From an uncultured Bacteroidales bacterium (GTDB lineage Bacteria > Bacteroidota > Bacteroidia > Bacteroidales > UBA932), in NCBI GenBank assembly GCA_937906795.1, contig CALCUQ010000216.1:1-8558 (forward strand): DNA of 8,558 bases, in the 5' to 3' direction. Both the position numbers and the translations under genes were made by a program. The notes beneath the pieces were generated by a model. The model was not told the origin of the DNA. It saw nothing but the letters and a program-made list of their open reading frames with translations, and did not search any database. Below, one piece after another: positions 1-6,350 of this stretch (position 1 is its first letter; every line of letters starts with the position of its first letter).

Positions 1-695
1 CACAACAAAGGAAAGAGGTTATAAGGATAACTGATTTAAAGAAGATATATGACTTGGGAACTCAGAAAGTGAGAGCTCTGGATGGGGTAAGCCTTACAAT
101 ATATAAAAACGAATATGTTGCCATAATGGGGCCATCGGGATCTGGTAAGTCAACCCTTATGAATATTCTTGGTTGTCTGGATACCCCTACGGGGGGAGAA
201 TATGTGTTGAATGGTGTGGATGTGAGTAAAATGGATGACGGATCGTTGGCACAGGTAAGAAACAGGGAGATAGGGTTTGTTTTTCAGTCCTTTAATCTTC
301 TGCCAAGATATTCGTCGCTGGAGAATGTGGCTCTTCCAATGATATATGCCGGTGTATCAGCCTCAAAAAGGCAAGAGAGAGCTCAACAGGCCCTCAGAAA
401 TGTGGGACTTGAAGAGAGAATGGAGCATAAACCTTCTGAATTGTCGGGAGGACAAAGACAAAGAGTTGCTATAGCCAGAGCACTTATAAACAATCCGTCT
501 ATTATTCTGGCTGATGAGCCAACCGGAAATCTTGATACTAAGACCTCTGTGGATATAATGAATCTGTTTGACAAAATTCACAAGGAGGGCAATACTGTAA
601 TACTGGTTACTCACGAGGAGGATATTGCAAGATATGCCCACAGAGTAATAAGGTTGCGGGATGGAAAGATAGAGAGTGATACTCAGCAAATATGA
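1..695 (+). CDS. ABC transporter ATP-binding protein, MacB/LolD type (5' end outside window)
   Basis: ATPase subunit of an ABC transporter of the MacB/LolD group, which powers export of lipoproteins, peptides or drugs, or acts mechanically on the envelope, together with a separate FtsX-like permease. The first complete codon is at base 3. The frame is open to the window edge with no ATG or GTG before the TTG at 54, and bases 3-53 encode the usual first strand and the A-loop tyrosine (KKIYDLG). The gene therefore starts upstream and is cut by the window. Counting from base 3: Walker A GPSGSGKST at 43-51, Q-loop Gln at 95 (FVFQSFNLLP), signature LSGGQ at 147-151, Walker B IILADEP at 167-173 followed by the TGNLD typical of this group, and H-loop His at 204. 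All catalytic motifs are intact. The substrate cannot be told from the ATPase. The partner permease is not in the window and is probably upstream. The next gene follows after 26 AT-rich bases, so co-transcription is likely. Confidence 0.93.
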   Translation, partial: QQRKEVIRITDLKKIYDLGTQKVRALDGVSLTIYKNEYVAIMGPSGSGKSTLMNILGCLDTPTGGEYVLNGVDVSKMDDGSLAQVRNREIGFVFQSFNLLPRYSSLENVALPMIYAGVSASKRQERAQQALRNVGLEERMEHKPSELSGGQRQRVAIARALINNPSIILADEPTGNLDTKTSVDIMNLFDKIHKEGNTVILVTHEEDIARYAHRVIRLRDGKIESDTQQI

Positions 696-721
696 TAATT
701 AAATTATTAAATAAATAAAAT

Positions 722-1279
722 ATGAAAATTTATACTAAAACAGGTGATAAAGGGACAACTTCTCTGGTGTGTGGAAAAAGAGTTCCTAAAAACCATCCAA
801 GGGTAGAGGCGTATGGAGATGTGGATGAGTTGATTTCGTTTATAGGTATAGTAATAAGCGATACTGGTTTTGAAGATATAGTTAAAGATTTGAAGAAGAT
901 TCAGGAGGATCTGATGCTTATTTCTGCTCATTTTGCAAGCGATGGCTCTTCTAAAACATTAAAGAATGTGTCGCAGAGTGATATTGATTTCCTGGAAAAA
1001 GGGATTGATTCTCTAACAGAACAATTGCCACCTCAGAAGGCGTTTGTAATTCCTGGTGCTCCAAGAGTCTCTTCTGAATGTCATGTGGCAAGAACAATCT
1101 GCAGAAGATGTGAAAGACATGCGCTTGTTATTGGAACAGGTGGAGAAAATAACACGCAAGTAACTGATTCTGTAGAAATTGGTATAAAATATCTAAATAG
1201 ATTAAGTGACTATCTGTTTACATTAGCACGCTATTTGTGCGTAAAAAATTCAGAAAAAGAAGAGTTTTGGTTGCCGTAA
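722..1279 (+). CDS. pduO: PduO-type ATP:cob(I)alamin (corrinoid) adenosyltransferase
   Basis: Transfers the 5'-deoxyadenosyl group of ATP to cob(I)alamin to make adenosylcobalamin, the cofactor of methylmalonyl-CoA mutase; cytoplasmic, normally a trimer. The 185 residues are full length for a single-domain family member. The N-terminal ATP-binding motif YTKTGDKGTTSL is at 4-15. The segment ARTICRRCERHAL at 123-135 supplies R124, R128, R129 and E131, whose spacing matches human MMAB R186, R190, R191 and E193 exactly. LNRLSDYLFTLAR at 158-170 is the conserved C-terminal helix. The symbol denotes the family; nothing here belongs to a propanediol-utilisation operon. It starts at the ATG after an AT-rich stretch without a clear Shine-Dalgarno site, as is usual in this phylum. 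It probably shares a transcript with the ABC ATPase upstream. The mutase genes mutA/mutB lie about 5 kb downstream on the same strand. Confidence 0.95.
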   Translation: MKIYTKTGDKGTTSLVCGKRVPKNHPRVEAYGDVDELISFIGIVISDTGFEDIVKDLKKIQEDLMLISAHFASDGSSKTLKNVSQSDIDFLEKGIDSLTEQLPPQKAFVIPGAPRVSSECHVARTICRRCERHALVIGTGGENNTQVTDSVEIGIKYLNRLSDYLFTLARYLCVKNSEKEEFWLP

Positions 1280-1299
1280 AGAAAATTTTACTATATTTG
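1266..1299 (+). promoter_or_regulatory. Bacteroidota-type promoter of the DUF2795 gene
   Basis: TATATTTG at 1292-1299 matches the -7 consensus TAnnTTTG exactly. Two possible -33 elements lie upstream: TTTG at 1266-1269 (22-base spacer) and TTG at 1271-1273 (18-base spacer); both overlap the end of the adenosyltransferase gene. Transcription would start near 1306, giving a leader of about 50 bases. The match is by consensus only. Confidence 0.6.
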
Positions 1300-1355
1300 C
1301 GCCCCGTTACGGACAAACGGTAATGTTAAGTGCTTAAATTTTAAAATTTTGCGAT

Positions 1356-1577
1356 ATGTATTGGACACTAGAACTTGCTTCTAAACTGGAGGATGCTCCA
1401 TGGCCAGCAACTAAAGATGAGTTAATTGATTATGCAACAAGATCAGGTGCGCCTCTAGAGGTTATTGAGAACCTTAATGACCTTGAGGATGATGGTGAGG
1501 TATATGACAGCATTGAAGAGATTTGGCCAGATTATCCTAGCAAAGAGGATTTCTTCTTTGATGAGGAGGAGTATTAG
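1356..1577 (+). CDS. Small acidic DUF2795 protein of unknown function
   Basis: A 73-residue soluble protein with no signal peptide or membrane segment. Residues about 15-60 (PWPATKDELIDYATRSGAP, then a helix, then YDSIEEIWPDYPS) read as the DUF2795 domain, a small helical fold whose function is not known. It is extremely acidic: about 23 Asp/Glu against four Lys/Arg, with a DEEE run at the C-terminus and several aromatic residues (Trp3, Trp16, Trp57, FFF near the end). The start is the only sensible ATG, after an A/T-rich leader. The gene has its own promoter and terminator, so it is probably transcribed alone. Close relatives with nearly the same sequence are, to my recollection, widespread in Bacteroidales, which would argue for a conserved core role. 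An acidic protein of this kind could bind a basic partner or mimic nucleic acid, but that is only a guess. Confidence 0.88.
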   Translation: MYWTLELASKLEDAPWPATKDELIDYATRSGAPLEVIENLNDLEDDGEVYDSIEEIWPDYPSKEDFFFDEEEY

Positions 1578-1603
1578 GATTTATAACTTAAAAACAATCA
1601 AAT

Positions 1604-1639
1604 AAAAGAGGGTGACCCAAAAAGGTCACTCTCTTTTTT
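1604..1639. terminator. Bidirectional rho-independent terminator between convergent genes
   Basis: The arms at 1604-1617 and 1624-1637 pair over 14 base pairs with one G-T wobble around a six-base loop (CAAAAA). The plus strand ends in TTTTTT at 1634-1639, and the minus strand ends in a T-rich run (complement of 1591-1607). It sits between the stop of the DUF2795 gene (1577) and the stop of tdk (1647) and can serve both. Confidence 0.88.
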
Positions 1640-1646
1640 GCACATT

Positions 1647-2228
1647 CTATTCTCTCTCTTCTTTTTGTTGCATTGCTTTATTGAAACAATGTCTGCATAT
1701 GGGTTCATATGTGTCTTTTTCACCCAACATAACCAGCTTGTTGCTTGATGTAAGTCTGTGGGAGTGGTGTGCGAGATTACCGCATCTTACACAAATGGCG
1801 TGAACCTTGGTAACATATTCGGCAATGGCCATAAGGGTAGGCATTGGCCCAAAAGGTTTACCTAAATAGTCCATATCCAATCCTGCACAAATTACCCTTA
1901 CACCTCTATTGGCCAATTCTGTGCATACATCTACAATGCTCTGGTCAAAAAACTGCACCTCATCAATTCCCACAACATCAACCTCGCTGGTAAGCAATAA
2001 AATACTGCTGGCAGACTCTACTGGGGTAGATACTATGGCGTTGGAATCGTGTGATACAACCTCTTCCTCTGAATATCTTATATCTATGGCTGGCTTAAAG
2101 ATTTCAACTCTCTGGTTCGCAAATTTTGCTCTCTTTAACCTGCGTATCAGCTCTTCTGTTTTACCTGAGAACATTGAACCGCATATAACCTCTATCCAAC
2201 CGTTTTGTTTTGCGCTTTCTAAGAACAT
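1647..2228 (-). CDS. tdk: Thymidine kinase, type II
   Basis: Phosphorylates thymidine and deoxyuridine with ATP for nucleotide salvage; cytoplasmic, normally a tetramer with feedback inhibition by dTTP. Counting from the ATG at 2228 the protein has 193 residues, normal for the family. Walker A GSMFSGKT is at 17-24, and the Walker B region VVGIDEVQFF at 85-94 contains the catalytic Glu90. A zinc site is formed by C146/C149 (CVRC) and C178/C181 (CRHC), with the substrate-covering lasso loop between them. The frame stays open back to a TTG at 2276, but the added 16 residues are not family-like and would overlap the predicted -7 element, so I prefer the ATG at 2228. The gene is convergent with the DUF2795 gene and shares its terminator; it is divergent from rsmI. 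Confidence 0.96.
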   Translation of the reverse strand: MFLESAKQNGWIEVICGSMFSGKTEELIRRLKRAKFANQRVEIFKPAIDIRYSEEEVVSHDSNAIVSTPVESASSILLLTSEVDVVGIDEVQFFDQSIVDVCTELANRGVRVICAGLDMDYLGKPFGPMPTLMAIAEYVTKVHAICVRCGNLAHHSHRLTSSNKLVMLGEKDTYEPICRHCFNKAMQQKEERE

Positions 2229-2264
2229 TTTAGTATTTTTGTAGAAATATTTGTTTGCTTTTGG

Positions 2265-2272
2265 CAAATATA
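2265..2272 (-). promoter_or_regulatory. Probable -7 promoter element of tdk
   Basis: On the minus strand this reads TATATTTG, an exact match to the Bacteroidota -7 consensus TAnnTTTG, 36 bases upstream of the tdk ATG. I see no good -33 TTG at the expected distance, so the call rests on one element. It supports the ATG at 2228 as the tdk start. Confidence 0.5.
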
Positions 2273-2303
2273 ACAAATAACATTAAACCGAGAGAAATTA
2301 AGT

Positions 2304-3008
2304 ATGGCTAAATTATATCTGGTGCCAACCCCAATAGGTAATCTGGAAGACATAACATTAAGAGCCATAAGGGTATTGAAGGAGGCAGACCTTATTTTGG
2401 CAGAAGATACCAGAACAAGCAGTGTCTTATTGAAAAAATATGAGATAGCAACACATATGGAGTCTCATCACAAATTCAATGAGCATAAAACAGCTCAAAG
2501 TGTTTGTGAAAAAATTATGCAGGGGATGAATGTGGCTCTTATAAGTGATGCAGGTACACCGGGAATATCTGATCCTGGTTTTTTGCTTGCAAGAACGTGC
2601 ATAGAAAATGGTGTAGAGGTTGAGACTTTGCCTGGGGCTACAGCTTTTGTTCCTGCATTGGTAAATTCCGGATTCCCTTGTGACAGATTTTGTTTCGAAG
2701 GTTTTTTGCCGGTAAAAAAAGGGAGACAGACAAAGTTCAAGGAACTTGCCTTACACCAGATGACCACAATTGTCTATGAATCTCCTTACAGGTTGGTAAA
2801 AACCCTTTCTCAGATAGTGGAGTTTATGGGTGAGGACAGATATGTGGCTGTATGCAGAGAAATTTCGAAAATGCATCAGGAGTGCAAAAGAGGTACGGCA
2901 AAAGAGCTTGTGGAGTGGTATACTAAAAATGAGCCTAAAGGTGAAATTGTATTAATAATCAGTGGAGCAGGATATGACAGGGGAGAAAAAATGCAGGAAG
3001 CAGAATAA
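2304..3008 (+). CDS. rsmI: 16S rRNA (cytidine(1402)-2'-O)-methyltransferase RsmI
   Basis: Uses S-adenosylmethionine to methylate the 2'-OH of C1402 in the decoding centre of 16S rRNA. The 234 residues form the tetrapyrrole-methylase fold: N-terminal VPTPIGNLEDIT at 7-18, AEDTR at 33-37, the glycine-rich SDAGTPGISDPG at 81-92, LPGA at 109-112, FEGFLP at 131-136, ESPYR at 159-163 and REISK at 185-189. E. coli RsmI is about 50 residues longer at the C-terminus; this shorter form, lacking that extra domain, is what I expect in Bacteroidota and is not a truncation. It starts at the ATG following AGAGAAATTA. The 3' end overlaps the next gene, suggesting a shared transcript. Confidence 0.95.
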   Translation: MAKLYLVPTPIGNLEDITLRAIRVLKEADLILAEDTRTSSVLLKKYEIATHMESHHKFNEHKTAQSVCEKIMQGMNVALISDAGTPGISDPGFLLARTCIENGVEVETLPGATAFVPALVNSGFPCDRFCFEGFLPVKKGRQTKFKELALHQMTTIVYESPYRLVKTLSQIVEFMGEDRYVAVCREISKMHQECKRGTAKELVEWYTKNEPKGEIVLIISGAGYDRGEKMQEAE

Positions 3009-3939
3009 TGGCAAGTATTCAATAGACAGTAATAATAATCATATTAACAACAGCAAGGCATTGGGGGTTATGGCTCTTATTGCTTTGCTGTTGTTGTTTC
3101 AGATTGTAACATTTGTAGCTGGCAAGCTCTTTAACCAATCAGAGCAGACAAAACAAGTTCAACATGCCCCTGGTCAGATACATTTGTTTCATTTCAATCC
3201 AAATACCATTGGGCTGGACTCTTTGCAACTGCTTGGTTTTTCTCAAAAGCAGGCACAGTCAATCCTCAACTACAGAGCAAAAGGGGGAGTGTTTAGGGTA
3301 AAGAGTGATTTTTCTAAAATGTATGTTGTAGACAGTGCAAAGTACAACTCTTTGAAAAATTATATTCTCCTTCCCGACAAATTGGTGTCAGAGAATCCTA
3401 AAATTCAACCTAAGACTAAGTCTGTCAATAAGGGTAGAGTTAAAAAGGAGCCAGTTAGAAAAGAATTATCAGACAAGGATACTTCTGTCTATGGAGTTAA
3501 AGTAAAGTTGCCGGTTTACAAGGAAAAAAAGATAAATCTCAACAGTGCAGACAGCACTCAACTTGTCTCACTTTATGGGATAGGGCCATATTTTGCAAAA
3601 AAGATACTGCAATACAGGCAACGGTTGGGCGGCTCATTTGCAGATATAAGACAACTGATGGAAATTGACAGATTTACTCAGGATAAATTTAATGCAATAA
3701 AGGACAGGATACAGGTAAATGATTCAGATATAATTAAATTTTCCTTTTGGGAGGCCGATAAGAAATTTTTGTCGAGGCATCCTTATATTGGCACTTATAG
3801 GGCAAAAGGAATTCTCCTTTTCTTGCAAAAAAGCAAGGAACTTGAAAGATTGTCGGGAAAAGAATTGCTGCAAAAAATGGAAAGGGAAAAGGTTATTACC
3901 TCTGATGTGGCAAAGAGATTGGAAAAATATATGAAGTGA
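2974..3939 (+). CDS. Membrane-anchored helix-hairpin-helix (ComEA-like) protein
   Basis: A predicted DNA-binding protein of 321 residues if it starts at the ATG at 2974, which has GGAG six bases upstream; a GTG at 2962 would add four residues. Either start lies inside rsmI, overlapping it by 35 or 47 bases. After a short polar N-terminus there is one hydrophobic segment at about 29-52 (ALGVMALIALLLLFQIVTFV), without a cleavage site, so the rest is probably held on the outer face of the inner membrane. Three ComEA-type HHH regions follow: about 74-132 (FNPNTIGLDSLQLLGF), 187-247 (INLNSADSTQLVSLYGIGP) and 254-321 (a weaker copy with RHPYIGTYRAKGIL). A lysine-rich linker joins the first two. ComEA binds incoming DNA during natural transformation, but these multi-HHH proteins are common in Bacteroidota and their role is not established. 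No competence genes are nearby. Confidence 0.87.
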   Translation: MTGEKKCRKQNNGKYSIDSNNNHINNSKALGVMALIALLLLFQIVTFVAGKLFNQSEQTKQVQHAPGQIHLFHFNPNTIGLDSLQLLGFSQKQAQSILNYRAKGGVFRVKSDFSKMYVVDSAKYNSLKNYILLPDKLVSENPKIQPKTKSVNKGRVKKEPVRKELSDKDTSVYGVKVKLPVYKEKKINLNSADSTQLVSLYGIGPYFAKKILQYRQRLGGSFADIRQLMEIDRFTQDKFNAIKDRIQVNDSDIIKFSFWEADKKFLSRHPYIGTYRAKGILLFLQKSKELERLSGKELLQKMEREKVITSDVAKRLEKYMK

Positions 3940-4024
3940 CTTAAAACATATTCTTATTTTTCTTAATTTTACAAGATTTTTAGCATGTGCTGGAAAGGAT
4001 ATAATTGATAAATAAAATTGAGTT

Positions 4025-4933
4025 ATGGGAATTATAACATGTACTGATGTTACCAAAAAATTTGGGGATTTTACTGCACTTAATAAAGTGAGTATAGATA
4101 TCCCTAAAGGGGAAATTTTTGGATTGCTTGGCCCTAACGGTGCAGGTAAGACAACACTTATAAGGATTATAAATCAGATTTCTATACCAGATTCAGGACA
4201 AGTGTTCTTTGATGGAAAACCGCTGTCACCCTCTTCTGTTGAGAGTATTGGATATCTTCCGGAGGAGAGGGGACTGTACAAGAAAATGAAGGTTGGACAA
4301 CAGGCTATATATCTTGCCAAACTTAAAGGAATGAGTACAGCCCAGGCTACAAAGGAGCTTAAAGAGTGGTTTGTAAAGTTTAAGATCCAAGGGTGGTGGG
4401 ACAAGAAAGTGGAAGAGCTTTCTAAAGGTATGGCTCAGAAGATACAGTTTATAACAACTGTGATGCATAAGCCGCAGCTTCTTATTCTGGATGAGCCATT
4501 TTCTGGTTTTGACCCAGTAAATGTAAGTCTTATAAGATCTGAGATTCTGAGAATGAAACAGGAGGGTACAACAATAATTTTGTCTACCCATAATATGGAG
4601 TCTGTAGAGGAGCTTTGCGACAATATTGCTCTTATTAACAAGTCTAACCTTATTTTGAGTGGAAATGTGGAGCAGATAAGACGCGAGTACGGAAACAATC
4701 ATAAGGAGGTAATCTATAGAGGTTCTGATGTGCTTAACATAGGTAATGCTCCGGTAAAAGTTATATCTGACCAGGCATATAAAGGTAACAGAAAAGCTGT
4801 TGTTGAGGTTATTGGCAATGCGTCAAATGCAGAGATTCTATCTGGGCTTGTAAATAATGTTGATATAATTTCTTATCAGGAACTTATACCAAGAATGAAT
4901 GATATTTTTATTAAACTGGTAAGTAACAATTAA
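4025..4933 (+). CDS. ABC-2 type transporter ATP-binding protein, NatA-like
   Basis: ATPase subunit of an ABC exporter; its partner is the permease encoded 10 bases downstream. The 302 residues contain Walker A GPNGAGKTT at 36-44, the loop GYLPEERGLY at 76-85 that replaces the ordinary Q-loop in NatA-like ATPases, signature LSKGM at 132-136, Walker B LLILDEP at 152-158 followed by FSGFDPVN, and H-loop His189 (STHNMES). Residues after about 215 form the C-terminal DUF4162-like domain typical of this subgroup. All catalytic residues are present. NatA/NatB of Bacillus subtilis exports sodium, but many relatives have unknown substrates, so sodium should not be assumed. The 85-base gap upstream holds no clear terminator and only a weak -7 candidate. 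Confidence 0.93.
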   Translation: MGIITCTDVTKKFGDFTALNKVSIDIPKGEIFGLLGPNGAGKTTLIRIINQISIPDSGQVFFDGKPLSPSSVESIGYLPEERGLYKKMKVGQQAIYLAKLKGMSTAQATKELKEWFVKFKIQGWWDKKVEELSKGMAQKIQFITTVMHKPQLLILDEPFSGFDPVNVSLIRSEILRMKQEGTTIILSTHNMESVEELCDNIALINKSNLILSGNVEQIRREYGNNHKEVIYRGSDVLNIGNAPVKVISDQAYKGNRKAVVEVIGNASNAEILSGLVNNVDIISYQELIPRMNDIFIKLVSNN

Positions 4934-4943
4934 TTGGAAAGTT

Positions 4944-6272
4944 ATGGGAAAGAGTAAGATATTTATAATAATTTCTAGGGAGTTTTCTGTAAGAGTAAAA
5001 AAGAAATCCTTTATACTTACAACAATCCTTACACCTTTGGTTTTTGCAGCGTGTATGATTGTTCCTGCTTTGATTACAACGTTTTCTCACGGTGAGCAGG
5101 GGCTTAAAGTTGCTGTTGTGGATGAGAGCGCAATAGTGGTTCCATATATGGAGAGTAACGATGAGATAATTTTTGAGCAAGTTACAGATAAAAGTATAGA
5201 TGAGCTTAAGAGGGACTTTGATTCATTGGGAGTATATGCCGTAGCATATATTTCTCCACTTGATTCCAACAGCAATCTAAGTGTCTCTATCTTCGCCGAC
5301 AAACAAGTGAACATTGATGTTCTCAGCAAAATGGAAAAGTATGCAGAGAAGGCAGTGGAGCAGAAAAAGCTGGAGAAATACAACATCCCAGATCTTAAGG
5401 AGATTGTAGATGATGTCTATTCTGGTGTTGAGGTGAACAGTTACAAATTGTCAGAAGGACAGGAGGCTGTATCCAAAGTTGAAATCTATATGATTATTGG
5501 ATACATAGCAAGCTTTATGATTTATATGTTTGTGCTGTTGTTTGGAAATATGGTAATGAGAAGTGTGATAGAGGAGAAGACAACAAGAATCATAGAGGTG
5601 CTGGTATCATCAGTAAAACCGTTCCAGATACTTATGGGTAAGATAATAGGTGTTGCTTCTGTTGCTCTTACTCAGTTTGTTATATGGATTGTTATAACAT
5701 TTGTGGCGGTTTCTGTTGTAAGCAGTATGCTTGGAGCAGATGTTGCTATGGAGGCAAGCACAAGCCAGATGCAGATGAGCGGAGTTGATGTGAATGTTGA
5801 GCAGTTGGCACAGGATGAGCAGGTGGGAGGTTATCTTGAGGCGCTTAAAGGGATAAACTACATTGGTATTATTGGAGCTTTTGTAGTTTACTTTATACTT
5901 GGATATCTGTTGTATTCAAGTATGTTTGCTGCAATTGGTGCAGCTGTTGACAATGAGGCAGATACACAACAGTTGAGTATGCCTGTAACAATGCCGCTTA
6001 TAATTGGACTGTTTATAATGTTGCACACATTCCAGTATCCCGACAGTACATTGTCTTTCTGGGGATCAATAATTCCATTTACATCTCCAATGGTAATGAT
6101 GGCCAGAATTGCCTACGGTGTCCCTGCTTGGGAATTGGCACTGTCAATAGGTCTGTTGGTTGTTACATTTATAGCCATGACATATTTGTCGGCGAAGATA
6201 TACAGGATAGGAATTCTTATGTATGGCAAGAAACCTGGTTGGAAAGAGCTATTTAAATGGCTTAAATATTAG
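4944..6272 (+). CDS. ABC-2 type transporter permease, NatB-like
   Basis: Inner-membrane permease of 442 residues working with the ATPase just upstream. Predicted topology: TM1 at about 24-46, a large extracytoplasmic domain at 50-178, TM2 180-205, then the cytoplasmic motif EEKTTRIIEVLVSS at 210-223, the usual coupling signature of NatB-type ABC-2 permeases, followed by KPFQILMGKIIG. TM3 lies at 234-262, TM4 305-333, TM5 347-362 and TM6 395-418, ending in a basic cytoplasmic tail. Between TM3 and TM4 an external segment of about 40 residues (263-303) is rich in Met, Gln and acidic residues. The start ATG is preceded by GGAAAG. The two genes clearly form one operon. The substrate cannot be inferred from the sequence; sodium, drugs and antimicrobial peptides are all possible. 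Confidence 0.92.
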   Translation: MGKSKIFIIISREFSVRVKKKSFILTTILTPLVFAACMIVPALITTFSHGEQGLKVAVVDESAIVVPYMESNDEIIFEQVTDKSIDELKRDFDSLGVYAVAYISPLDSNSNLSVSIFADKQVNIDVLSKMEKYAEKAVEQKKLEKYNIPDLKEIVDDVYSGVEVNSYKLSEGQEAVSKVEIYMIIGYIASFMIYMFVLLFGNMVMRSVIEEKTTRIIEVLVSSVKPFQILMGKIIGVASVALTQFVIWIVITFVAVSVVSSMLGADVAMEASTSQMQMSGVDVNVEQLAQDEQVGGYLEALKGINYIGIIGAFVVYFILGYLLYSSMFAAIGAAVDNEADTQQLSMPVTMPLIIGLFIMLHTFQYPDSTLSFWGSIIPFTSPMVMMARIAYGVPAWELALSIGLLVVTFIAMTYLSAKIYRIGILMYGKKPGWKELFKWLKY

Positions 6273-6291
6273 TAAGTAAAAGGATTTTTGC

Positions 6292-6299
6292 TAACTTTG
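6292..6299 (+). promoter_or_regulatory. Probable -7 promoter element of mutA-mutB
   Basis: TAACTTTG matches the Bacteroidota -7 consensus TAnnTTTG exactly, 51 bases before the mutA ATG in the 78-base gap after the permease gene. A start near 6306 would leave a leader of about 45 bases. No TTG is seen at the expected -33 spacing, so the match is partial. The gap is too short for a cobalamin riboswitch. Confidence 0.45.
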
Positions 6300-6350
6300 T
6301 TTGCTATTTGAAAGAAAATTTAATCCATTCACAAAATAAATAATATTTAT

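Noticed and set aside
54..56. TTG at 54 as the start of the first ABC ATPase
   Set aside because: Upstream codons from base 3 are open and encode the conserved first strand and A-loop tyrosine, so the start is outside the window.
1612..1803. Plus-strand reading frame opposite the end of tdk
   Set aside because: It begins inside the terminator and runs antisense to the zinc-site region of tdk; it has no start signal and no protein-like features.
2229..2276. TTG at 2276 as the start of tdk, giving 209 residues
   Set aside because: The extra residues do not resemble the family and would overlap the predicted -7 element at 2265-2272; the ATG at 2228 gives a normal N-terminus.
4000..4007. TATAATTG as a -7 element for the NatA-like gene
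   Set aside because: It departs from TAnnTTTG at one core position, and no -33 TTG is found at a suitable distance in an AT-rich gap where chance matches are likely.
4226..4702. 158-codon minus-strand reading frame opposite the NatA-like gene
   Set aside because: It lies wholly antisense to a gene with intact motifs, is rich in Leu/Tyr/His from reversed codons and has no recognisable domain or promoter.
6273..6350. Cobalamin riboswitch ahead of mutA
   Set aside because: The gap is only 78 bases and AT-rich, far too short for the roughly 200-base element, with no B12-box-like sequence. The 26-base gap before the adenosyltransferase gene is likewise too short.
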